Below, piece after piece: positions 37,489-49,300 of a DNA stretch of 64,000 nucleotides. This stretch comes from Halictus rubicundus (Eukaryota > Arthropoda > Insecta > Hymenoptera > Halictidae), in assembly GCF_050948215.1 (NCBI RefSeq), contig NW_027488943.1, positions 62,001 to 126,000 on the forward strand, read 5' to 3'. The first letter of the stretch is position 1, and the number at the start of each line of letters is the position of its first letter. The notes beneath the pieces are model-generated. The model had not been told where the DNA came from. It worked only from the letters and a program-made list of their open reading frames with translations, and made no database searches. Position numbers and translations under genes: made by a program.

Positions 37489-37514
37489 AAAAAAAAAAAA
37501 AAAAAAAAAAAAAA
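37489..37514 (+). other. Poly(A) tail of the retrotransposon
   Basis: Twenty-six consecutive A residues follow CCTCCTCG and run directly into satellite (TAGGATAGAGG). The uninterrupted tail marks the element 3' end and insertion by reverse transcription of polyadenylated RNA. No AATAAA signal is visible just upstream. Confidence 0.95.
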
Positions 37515-37532
37515 TAGGATAGAGGATAGGAT
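37515..37532 (+). repeat. Right copy of 18-bp target-site duplication
   Basis: This is an exact copy of 34616-34633. It is followed by AGGATAGAGGATAGATG, the same sequence that follows this 18-mer in the uninterrupted paralogs. Confidence 0.8.
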
Positions 37533-37671
37533 AGGATAGAGGATAGATGATAGGATAGGATAGAGGATAGGATAGGATAGAGGATAGGATAGGATAGAGG
37601 ATAGGATAGGATAGAGGATAGGATAGGATAGAGGATAGGATAGGATAGAGGATAGGATAGGATAGAGGATA

Positions 37672-38212
37672 GGTTAGGTTAGAGGTTAGGATAGGATAGA
37701 AGATAGGATGGGATAGAGGATTGGATAGGATACAGGATAGGATAGGATAGAGGATAGGATAGGATAGAGGATAGGATAGGATAGAGGATAGGATAGGATA
37801 GAGGATAGGATAGGATAGAGGATAGGTTAGACGATAGGATAGGATAGAGGATAGGATAGGATAGAGGATTTGATAGATGATAGGATAGGATAGAGTATAT
37901 TATAGGATAGAGGATATGATAGGATAGAGGATAGGATAGGATAGAGGATTGGATAAGATAGAGGATAGGATAGGATAGAGTAGAGGATAGGATAGGATAG
38001 AGGATAGGATAGGATAGAGGATAGGATAGGATAGAGGATAGGATAGGATAGAGGATAGGATAGGATAGAGGATTGGATAAGATAGAGGATAGGATAGGAT
38101 AGAGGATAGGATAGGATAGAGGATAGGATAGGATAAAGGATAGGATAGGATAGAGGATAGGATAGGATAGAGGATAGGATAGGATAGAGGATAGGTTAGG
38201 TTAGAGGTTAGG
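37672..38212 (+). repeat. TTAGG-type variant units, downstream of the retrotransposon
   Basis: Blocks lie at 37672-37690 and 38194-38212. No further copy was seen to the right of this point. Confidence 0.8.
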
Positions 38213-39150
38213 ATAGGATAGAAGATAGGATGGGATAGAGGATTGGATAGGATACAGGATAGGATAGGATAGAGGATGGGGAAGGATAGAGGATAGGATA
38301 GGATAGAGGATAGGATAGGATAGAGGATAGGTTAGACGATAGGATAGGATAGAGGATAGGATAGGATAGAGGATTTGATAGATGATAGGATAGGATAGAG
38401 TATATTATAGGATAGAGGATATGATAGGATAGAGGATAGGATAGGATAGAGGATTGGATAAGATAGAGGATAGGATAGGATAGAGGATAGGATAGGATAG
38501 AGGATAGGATAAGATAGATGATAGGATAGGATAGAGGATAGGATAGACGATAGGATAGAGGATAGGATAGAGGATAGGATAGACGATAGGATAGAGGATA
38601 GGATAGAGGATAGGATAGGATAGCGGATAAGATTGGATAGAGGATAGGATAGGATAGAGGATAGGATAGGATAGAGGATTGGATAGGATAGAGGATAGGA
38701 TAGGATAGAGGATAGGATAAGATAGAGGATAGGATAGGAGAGAGGGTAGGATAGGATAGAGGATAGGATAGGATAGAGGATAGGATAGGATAGAGGATAG
38801 GATACGATAGGTTAGAGAATATGATAGGATCGGATATAGGATACGATAGGATAGAGGATAGGATAAGATAGATGATAGGATAGGATAGAGGATAGGATAG
38901 ACGATAGGATAGAGGATAGGATAGAGGATAGGATAGGATAGGATAAAGGATAAGATTGGATAGAGGATAGGATAGGATAGAGGATAGGATAGGATAGAGG
39001 ATAGGATAGGATAGAGGATAGGATAGGATAGAGGATAGGATAGGATAGCGGATAGGATAGGATAGAGGATAGGATAGGATAGAGGATAGGATAGGATAGA
39101 GGATAGGATAGAGGATAGGATAGAGGATAGGATAGGATAGAGGATAGGAT

Positions 39151-40434
39151 AGCATACAGGATAGGATAGGGGATTCGATAGGATAGAGGATAGGAAAGGA
39201 TGGAGGATAGGATAGGATATAGGATACGATAGGATAGAGGATAGGATAGGATAGAGGATAGGATAGGATAGAGGATAGGATAGGATAGAGGATAGGATAG
39301 GATAGATAATAGGATAGGTTTGCGGATAGGTTAGGATAGAGGATAGGATAGGTTACAGGATAGGATAGGATTGAGAATAAAATTGGTTAGAGGATAGGAT
39401 ATTATAGAGAATATGATACGATAGGATAGAGAATATGATAGGATCGGATATAGGATACGATAGGATAGAGGATAGGATAAGATAGAGGATTGGATAGGAT
39501 AGAGGATAGGATAGGATAGAGGATAGGATAGGATAGGATAGAGGATAGGCTAGGATAGAGGATAGGATAGGATAGAGGATAGGATAGGATAGAGGATAGG
39601 ATAGGATAGCGGATAGGATAGGATAGAGGATAGGATAGGATAAAGGATAGGATAGAGGATAGGATAGAGGATAGGATAGAGGATAGGATAGGATAGAGGA
39701 TAGGATAGCATAGAGGATAGGATAGGGGATTCGATAGGATAGAGGATAGGATAGGATGGAGGATAGGATAGGATATAGGATAGGATAGGATAGAGGATAG
39801 GATAGGATAGAGGATAGAATAGGATAGAGGATAGGATAGGATAGGATAGAGGATAGGATATGATAGAGGATAGGATAGGATAGAGTATAGGATAGAGGAT
39901 AGAGGATAGAGGATAGAGGATAGAGGATAGAGGATAGAGGATAGAGGATAGGATAGGATAGAGGATAGGATATGATAGAGGATAGGATAGGATAGAGGAT
40001 AGGATAGGATAGAGGATAGGATAGGATAGAGGATAGGATAGGATAGAGGATAGGATAGGATAGAGGATAGGATACGATAGGATAGAGAATATGATAGGAT
40101 CGGATATAGGATACGATAGGATAGAGGATAGGATAAGATAGATGATAGGATAGGATAGAGGATAGGATAGACGATAGGATAGAGGATAGGATAGAGGATA
40201 GGATAGGATAGGATAAAGGATAAGATTGGATAGAGGATAGGATAGGATAGAGGATAGGATAGGATAGAGGATAGGATAGGATAGAGGATAGGATAGGATA
40301 GAGGATAGAGGATAGGATAGCGGATAGGATAGGATAGAGGATAGGATAGGATAGAGGATAGGATAGGATAGAGGATAGGATAGAGGATAGGATAGAGGAT
40401 AGGATAGAGGATAGGATAGGATAGAGGATAGGAT
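39151..40434 (+). repeat. 1.29-kb higher-order unit 1
   Basis: The unit runs from AGCATACAGG at 39151 to the next AGCATACAGG at 40435 (1284 bp). It contains the marker core at 39373 and an eight-copy GGATAGA run at 39890. Confidence 0.85.
39890..39945 (+). repeat. Pure GGATAGA run, 8 copies
   Basis: Eight uninterrupted 7-mers in the first 1.29-kb unit, after GAGTATA. Confidence 0.85.
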
Positions 40435-41723
40435 AGCATACAGGATAGGATAGGGGATTCGATAGGATAGAGGATAGGAAAGGATGGAGGATAGGATAGG
40501 ATATAGGATACGATAGGATAGAGGATAGGATAGGATAGAGGATAGGATAGGATAGAGGATAGGATAGGATAGAGGATAGGATAGGATAGATAATAGGATA
40601 GGTTTGCGGATAGGTTAGGATAGAGGATAGGATAGGTTACAGGATAGGATAGGATTGAGAATAAAATTGGTTAGAGGATAGGATATAATAGAGAATATGA
40701 TACGATAGGATAGAGAATATGATAGGATCGGATATAGGATACGATAGGATAGAGGATAGGATAAGATAGAGGATTGGATAGGATAGAGGATAGGATAGGA
40801 TAGAGGATAGGATAGGATAGGATAGAGGATAGGCTAGGATAGAGGATAGGATAGGATAGAGGATAGGATAGGATAGAGGATAGGATAGGATAGCGGATAG
40901 GATAGGATAGAGGATAGGATAGGATAAAGGATAGGATAGAGGATAGGATAGAGGATAGGATAGAGGATAGGATAGGATAGAGGATAGGATAGCATAGAGG
41001 ATAGGATAGGGGATTCGATAGGATAGAGGATAGGATAGGATGGAGGATAGGATAGGATATAGGATAGGATAGGATAGAGGATAGGATAGGATAGAGGATA
41101 GAATAGGATAGAGGATAGGATAGGATAGGATAGAGGATAGGATATGATAGAGGATAGGATAGGATAGAGTATAGGATAGAGGATAGAGGATAGAGGATAG
41201 AGGATAGAGGATAGAGGATAGAGGATAGAGGATAGAGGATAGGATAGGATAGAGGATAGGATATGATAGAGGATAGGATAGGATAGAGGATAGGATAGGA
41301 TAGAGGATAGGATAGGATAGAGGATAGGATAGGATAGAGGATAGGATAGGATAGAGGATAGGATACGATAGGATAGAGAATATGATAGGATCGGATATAG
41401 GATACGATAGGATAGAGGATAGGATAAGATAGATGATAGGATAGGATAGAGGATAGGATAGACGATAGGATAGAGGATAGGATAGAGGATAGGATAGGAT
41501 AGGATAAAGGATAAGATTGGATAGAGGATAGGATAGGATAGAGGATAGGATAGGATAGAGGATAGGATAGGATAGAGGATAGGATAGGATAGAGGATAGG
41601 ATAGGATAGCGGATAGGATAGGATAGAGGATAGGATAGGATAGAGGATAGGATAGGATAGAGGATAGGATAGAGGATAGGATAGAGGATAGGATAGAGGA
41701 TAGGATAGGATAGAGGATAGGAT
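40435..41723 (+). repeat. 1.29-kb higher-order unit 2
   Basis: The unit is 1289 bp, from AGCATACAGG at 40435 to 41724, with the marker core at 40657 and a nine-copy GGATAGA run at 41174. It is nearly identical in order of variants to the unit on its left. Confidence 0.85.
41174..41236 (+). repeat. Pure GGATAGA run, 9 copies
   Basis: Nine uninterrupted 7-mers in the second 1.29-kb unit, the longest such run I counted in the window. Confidence 0.85.
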
Positions 41724-42600
41724 AGCATACAGGATAGGATAGGGGATTCGATAGGATAGAGGATAGGAAAGGATGGAGGATAGGATAGGATATAGGATAC
41801 GATAGGATAGAGGATAGGATAGGATAGAGGATAGGATAGGATAGAGGATAGGATAGGATAGAGGATAGGATAGGATAGATAATAGGATAGGTTTGCGGAT
41901 AGGTTAGGATAGAGGATAGGATAGGTTACAGGATAGGATAGGATTGAGAATAAAATTGGTTAGAGGATAGGATATAATAGAGAATATGATACGATAGGAT
42001 AGAGAATATGATAGGATCGGATATAGGATACGATAGGATAGAGGATAGGATAAGATAGAGGATTGGATAGGATAGAGGATAGGATAGGATAGAGGATAGG
42101 ATAGGATAGGATAGAGGATAGGCTAGGATAGAGGATAGGATAGGATAGAGGATAGGATAGGATAGAGGATAGGATAGGATAGCGGATAGGATAGGATAGA
42201 GGATAGGATAGGATAAAGGATAGGATAGAGGATAGGATAGAGGATAGGATAGAGGATAGGATAGGATAGAGGATAGGATAGCATAGAGGATAGGATAGGG
42301 GATTCGATAGGATAGAGGATAGGATAGGATGGAGGATAGGATAGGATATAGGATAGGATAGGATAGGATAGGATAGAGGATAGGATAGGATAGAGGATAG
42401 AATAGGATAGAGGATAGGATAGGATAGGATAGAGGATAGGATATGATAGAGGATAGGATAGGATAGAGTATAGGATAGAGGATAGAGGATAGAGGATAGA
42501 GGATAGAGGATAGAGGATAGAGGATAGAGGATAGGATAGGATAGAGGATAGGATATGATAGAGGATAGGATAGGATAGAGGATAGGATAGGATAGAGGAT
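41724..42600 (+). repeat. 1.29-kb higher-order unit 3, partial
   Basis: It begins with AGCATACAGG at 41724, has the marker core at 41946 and an eight-copy GGATAGA run at 42473, then drifts into different unit order after about 42.6 kb. Confidence 0.75.
42473..42528 (+). repeat. Pure GGATAGA run, 8 copies
   Basis: Eight uninterrupted 7-mers in the third 1.29-kb unit. Confidence 0.85.
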
Positions 42601-44230
42601 TGGATAGGATAGAGGATAGGATAGGATAGAGGATAGGATAGGATAGGATAGAGGATAGGCTAGGATAGAGGATAGGATAGGATAGCGGATAGGATAGGAT
42701 AGAGGATAGGATAGGATAAAGGATAGGATAGAGGTTAGGATAGAGGATAGGATAGAGGATAGGATAGGATAGAGGTTAGGATAGCATAGAGGATAGGATA
42801 GGGGATTCGATAGGATAGAGGATAGGATAGGATGGAGGATAGGATAGGATATAGGATAGGATAGGATAGAGGATAGGATAGGATAGAGGATAGGATAGGA
42901 TAGAGGATAGGATAGGATAGGATAGAGGATAGGATATGATAGAGGATAGGATAGGATAGAGTATAGGATAGGGGATTGGATAGGATAGAGGATAGGAGAC
43001 GATAGAGGACAGGATAGGATAGAGGATAGGATAGGATAGAGGATAGGATAGGATAGAGGATAGGATAGGATAAAGGATAGGATAGGATAGAGGATAGGAT
43101 AGGATAGAGGATAGGATAGGATAGAGGATAGGATAGGATAGAGGTTAGGATAGGGTAGAGGATGGGATAGGATAGAGGATAGGATAGAGGATAGGATAGA
43201 GGATAGGATAGAGGATAGGATAGGATAGAGGATAGGATAGCATAGAGGATAGGATAGGGGATTCGATAGGATAGAGGACAGGATAGGATGGAGGATAGGA
43301 TAGGATATAGGATAGGATAGGATAGAGGATAGGATAGGATAGAGGATAGGATAGGATAGAGGATAGGATAGGATAGAGGATAGGATAGGATAGACGAAAG
43401 GATAGGATAGAGGATAGGATAGGATAGAGGATGGGATAGGATAGAGGATAGGATAGGATAGAGGATAGGATAGGATAGATGATAGGATAGGATAGAGGAT
43501 AGGATAGGGGATTCGATATGATAGAGGATAGGATAGGGGATTCGATATGATAGAGGATAGGAGAGGATAGAAGATAATATAGGGGATTGGATAGGATAGA
43601 GGATAGGAGTCGATAGAGGACAGAATAGGATACAGGATAGAAATAGGATAGAGGATAGGATAGGATAGGCGATTGGATAGGATGGAGGATAGGATAGGAT
43701 ATAGGATAGGATAGAGAATAGGATAGGGTAGAGGATAGGATAGGATAGAGGATAGGATAGGGGATTCGATAGGATAGAGGATAGGATAGGATAGAGGATA
43801 GGATAGGGGATTGGATAGGATAGAGGATAGGAGACGATAGAGGACAGGATAGGATAGAGGATAGGATAGGATAGAGGATAGGATAGGATAGAGGATAGGA
43901 TAGGATAAAGGATAGGATAGGATAGAGGATAGGATAGGATAGAGGATAGGATAGGATAGAGGATAGGATAGGATAGAGGTTAGGATAGGGTAGAGGATGG
44001 GATAGGATAGAGGATAGGATAGAGGATAGGATAGAGGATAGGATAGAGGATAGGATAGGATAGAGGATAGGATAGCATAGAGGATAGGATAGGGGATTCG
44101 ATAGGATAGAGGACAGGATAGGATGGAGGATAGGATAGGATAGAGGATAGGATAGGATAGAGGATAGGATAGGATAGAGGATAGGATAGGATAGAGGATA
44201 GGATAGGATAGAGGATAGGATAGGATAGAG

Positions 44231-44480
44231 GATACGATATTATACACGATAGGATAGGATAGAGGATTGGATAGGAGATTAGATAGGATAGAGGATAGGA
44301 TAGGATAGAGGATAGGATAGGATAGAGGATAGGATAGGATAGAGGATAGGATAGGATAGAGGATAGGATAGGATAGAGGATAGGATAGGATAGAGGATAG
44401 GATAGGATAGAGGATACGATATTATACACGATAGGATAGGATAGAGGATTGGATAGGAGATTAGATAGGATAGAGGATAG
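44231..44480 (+). repeat. 182-bp local tandem duplication
   Basis: GATACGATATTATACACGATAGG followed by GGATTGGATAGGAGATTAG occurs twice, with matching points at 44241 and 44423. A related block lies near 27545. Confidence 0.7.
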
Positions 44481-46379
44481 GATAGGATAGAGGATAGGAT
44501 AGGATAGAGGATAGGATAGGATAGAGGATAGGATTAGATAGAGGATGGGATAGAGGATAGGATAGGATAGAGTATAGTATAGAATAGAGGATAGGATAGA
44601 GGAATGGATGGGATAGAGGATTGCATACGATAGAGGATAGGATAGGATAGAGGATAGGATAGGGGATTGGATAGGACAGAGGATAGGATAGGATGGAGGA
44701 TAGGATAGGATATAGGATAGGATAGAGAATAGGATAGGGTAGAGGATAGGATAGGATAGAGGATAGGATAGGGGATTCGATAGGATAGAGGATAGGATAG
44801 GATAGAGGATAGGATAGGGGATTGGATAGGATAGAGGATAGGAGACGATAGAGGACAGGATAGGATAGAGGATAGGATAGGATAGAGGATAGGATAGGAT
44901 AGAGGATAGGATAGGATAAAGGATAGGATAGGATAGAGGATAGGATAGGATAGAGGATAGGATAGGATAGAGGATAGGATAGGATAGAGGTTAGGATAGG
45001 GTAGAGGATGGGATAGGATAGAGGATAGGATAGAGGATAGGATAGAGGGTAGGATAGAGGATAGGATAGGATAGAGGATAGGATAGCATAGAGGATAGGA
45101 TAGGGGATTCGATAGGATAGAGGACAGGATAGGATGGAGGATAGGATAGGATATAGAATAGGATAGGATAGAGGATAGGATAGGATAGAGGATAGGATAG
45201 GATAGAGGATAGGATAGGATAGAGGATAGGATAGGATAGACGAAAGGATAGGATAGAGGATAGGATAGGATAGAGGATGGGATAGGATAGAGGATAGGAT
45301 AGGATAGAGGATAGGATAGGATAGAGGATAGGATAGGGGATTCGATATGATAGAGGATAGGATAGGGGATTCGATATGATAGAGGATAGGAGAGGATAGA
45401 AGATAATATAGGGGATTGGATAGGATAGAGGATAGGAGTCGATAGAGGACAGAATAGGATACAGGATAGAAATAGGATAGAGGATAGGATAGGATAGGCG
45501 ATTGGATAGGATGGAGGATAGGAGTCGATAGAGGACAGGATAGGATAGAGGATAGGATAGGATAGAGGATAGGATAGGATAGAGGATACGATAGGATAGA
45601 GGATAGGATAGGATAGAGGATAGGATAGGATAGAGGATAGGATAGGATAGAGGTTAGGATAGGATAGAGGATAGGATAGGGGATTGGATAGGACAGAGGA
45701 TAGGATAGGATGGAGGAAAGAATAGGATACAGGATAGGATAGAGGATACGATAGGATAGAGGATATGATAGGATAGAGGATAGGATAGGATAGAGGATAG
45801 GATAGGATAGAGGATAGGATAGGATAGCGGATAGGATAGGATAGAGGATAGGATAGGATAAAGGATAGGATAGAGGATAGGATAGAGGATAGGATAGAGG
45901 ATAGGATAGAGGATAGGATAGGATAGAGGATAGGATAGCATAGAGGATAGGATAGCATAGAGGATAGGATAGGGGATTCGATAGGATAGAGGATAGGATA
46001 GGGGATTGGATAGGATAGAGGATAGGAGACGATAGGGGACAGGATAGGATAGAGGATAGGATAGGATAGAGGATAGGATAGGATAGAGGATAGGATAGGA
46101 TAGAGGATAGGATAGGATAGAGGTTAGGATAGGATAGAGGATAGGATAGGGGATTGGATAGGACAGAGGATAGGATAGGATGGAGGAAAGGATAGGATAC
46201 AGGATAGGATAGAGGATACGATAGGATAGAGGATATGATAGGATAGAGGATAGGATAGGATAGAGGATAGGATAGGATAGAGGATAGGATAGGATAGCGG
46301 ATAGGATAGGATAGAGGATAGGATAGGATAAAGGATAGGATAGAGGATAGGATAGAGGATAGGATAGAGGATAGGATAG

Positions 46380-49300
46380 AGGATAGGATGTGGGATTGGA
46401 TAGGGTAGAGAATAGGATACGATAGAGGATAGGGGATTGGATAGGATAGGATAGAGGATAGGATGTGGGATTGGATAGTGTAGAGGATAGGATACGATAG
46501 AGGATAGGGTAGGATAGAGAATAGGATAGGATAGATGATATTATAGGATAGAGGATAGAATATGATAGAGGATACGATATGATAGAGGATAGGACAGGAT
46601 AGAGGATAGGATAGGGGATTGGATAGGATGGAGGATAGGATAGGATACAGGATAGGATAGAGAATAGGATAGGATAGAGGATAGGATAGGGGATTGGATA
46701 GGATAGAGGATAGGATAGGATAGAGGATAGGATAGGATAGAGGATAGGATAGGATAGAGGATAGGATAGGATAAAGGATAGGATAGAGGATAGGATAGAG
46801 GATAGGATAGAGGATAGGATAGAGGATAGGATGTGGGATTGGATAGGGTAGAGAATAGGATACGATAGAGGATAGGGGATTGGATAGGATAGGATAGAGG
46901 ATAGGATGTGGGATTGGATAGTGTAGAGGATAGGATACGATAGAGGATAGGGTAGGATAGAGAATAGGATAGGATAGATGATATTATAGGATAGAGGATA
47001 GAATATGATAGAGGATACGATATTATAGAGGATAGGACAGGATAGAGGATAGGATAGGGGATTGGATAGGATGGAGGATAGGATAGGATACAGGATAGGA
47101 TAGAGAATAGGATAGGATAGAGGATAGGATAGGGGATTCGATAGGATAGAGGATAGGATAGGATAGAGGATAGGATAGGGGATTGGATAGGATAGAGGAT
47201 AGGAGACGATAGGGGACAGGATAGGATAGAGGATAGGATAGGATAGAGGATAGGATAGGATAGAGGATAGGATAGGATAGAGGATAGGATAGGATAGAGG
47301 TTAGGATAGGATAGAGGATAGGATAGGGGATTGGATAGGACAGAGGATAGGATAGGATGGAGGAAAGGATAGGATACAGGATAGGATAGAGGATACGATA
47401 GGATAGAGGATATGATAGGATAGAGGATAGGATAGGATAGAGGATAGGATAGGATAGAGGATAGGATAGGATAGCGGATAGGATAGGATAGAGGATAGGA
47501 TAGGATAAAGGATAGGATAGAGGATAGGATAGAGGATAGGATAGAGGATAGGATAGAGGATAGGATGTGGGATTGGATAGTGTAGAGAATAGGATACGAT
47601 AGAGGATAGGGGATTGGATAGGATAGGATAGAGGATAGGATGTGGGATTGGATAGTGTAGAGGATAGGATACGATAGAGGATAGGGTAGGATAGAGAATA
47701 GGATAGGATAGATGATATTATAGGATAGAGGATAGAATATGATAGAGGATACGATATTATAGAGGATAGGACAGGATAGAGGATAGGATAGGGGATTGGA
47801 TAGGATGGAGGATAGGATAGGATACAGGATAGGATAGAGAATAGGATAGGATAGAGGATAGGATAGGGGATTGGATAGGATAGAGGATAGGATAGGATAG
47901 AGGATAGGATAGGATAGAGGATAGGATAGGATAGAGTATAGGATAGGATAGAGGATAGGATAGAGGATAGGATAGGATAGAGGATAGGATAGAGGATAGG
48001 ATAGGATAGAGGATAGGATAGGATAGAGGTTAGGATAGGATAGAGGATAGGATAGGGGATTGGATAGGACAGAGGATAGGATAGGATGGAGGAAAGGATA
48101 GGATACAGGATAGGATAGAGGATAGGATAGGATAGAGGATAGGATAGGATAGAGGATAGGATAGGATAGAGGATAGGATAGGATAGAGGATAGGATAGGA
48201 TAGCGGATAGGATAGGATAGAGGATAGGATAGGGTAAAGGATAGGATAGAGGATAGGATAGAGGATAGGATAGAGGATAGGATAGAGGATAGGATAGGAT
48301 AGAGGATAGGATAGCATAGAGGATAGGATAGGGGATTCGATAGGATAGAGGATAGGATAGGATAGAGGATAGGATAGGGGATTGGATAGGATAGAGGATA
48401 GGAGACGATAGGGGACAGGATAGGATAGAGGATAGGATATGATAGAGGATAGGATAGGATAGAGGATAGGATAGGATAGAGAATAGGATAGGATAGAGGA
48501 TAGGATAGGGGATTGGATAGGATAGGATAGAGGATAGGATGTGGGATTGGATAGGGTAGAGAATAGGATACGATAGAGGATAGGGGATTGGATAGGATAG
48601 GATAGAGGATAGGATGTGGGATTGGATAGTGTAGAGGATAGGATACGATAGAGGATAGGGTAGGATAGAGAATAGGATAGGATAGATGATATTATAGGAT
48701 AGAGGATAGAATATGATAGAGGATACGATATTATAGAGGATAGGATAGGATAGAGGATAGGATAGGATAGAGGATAGGATAGGATAGAGGATAGGATAGG
48801 ATAGGATAGAGGATATAATAGGATAGAGGATAGGATAGGATAGAGGATAGGATAGAGGATTGGATTGGATACAGGATACGATATTATAGAGGATAGGATA
48901 GGATAGACGATAGGATTAGATAGAGGATGGGATAGAGGATAGGATAGGATGGAGGATAGGATAGGATATAGGATAGGATAGGATAGACGAAAGGATAGGA
49001 TAGAGGATAGGATAGGATAGAGGATGGGATAGGATAGAGGATAGGATAGGATAGAGGATAGGATAGGATAGAGGATAGGATAGGATAGAGGATAGGATAG
49101 GGGATTCGATATGATAGAGGATAGGATAGGGGATTCGATATGATAGAGGATAGGAGAGGATAGAAGATAATATAGGGGATTGGATAGGATAGAGGATAGG
49201 AGTCGATAGAGGACAGAATAGGATACAGGATAGAAATAGGATAGAGGATAGGATAGGATAGGCGATTGGATAGGATGGAGGATAGGAGTCGATAGAGGAC

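Larger units (their letters stand above)
34634..37514 (+). mobile_element. 5'-truncated R1-clade non-LTR retrotransposon
   Basis: This is a GC-rich, CpG-rich island of 2881 bp inside AT-richer satellite. It has the layout of a non-LTR (LINE) element made by target-primed reverse transcription: no terminal repeats, one long RT frame, a 3' UTR and a 26-A tail, flanked by an 18-bp direct repeat. The 5' end falls inside the coding region, upstream of the RT, so ORF1 (gag-like) and the apurinic-type endonuclease domain expected in complete R1-clade elements are missing. It therefore cannot mobilise itself without enzymes from a full-length relative. Absence of stops in the RT and an unbroken tail argue for a recent insertion. 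Clade assignment rests on RT motifs and the C-terminal CCHC knuckle; which lineage within the R1 clade is not determined. Confidence 0.95.

Noticed and set aside
34634..37514. Second ORF1 (gag) or an endonuclease domain in the element
   Set aside because: The element starts in the linker just upstream of the RT; no endonuclease motifs or separate zinc-finger ORF1 are present in the 2881 bp.
37330..37539. Plus-strand ORF spanning the 3' UTR, poly(A) (poly-Lys) and satellite
   Set aside because: It reads through a poly(A) tail and the insertion junction, so it cannot be an ancestral gene; no recognisable domain.
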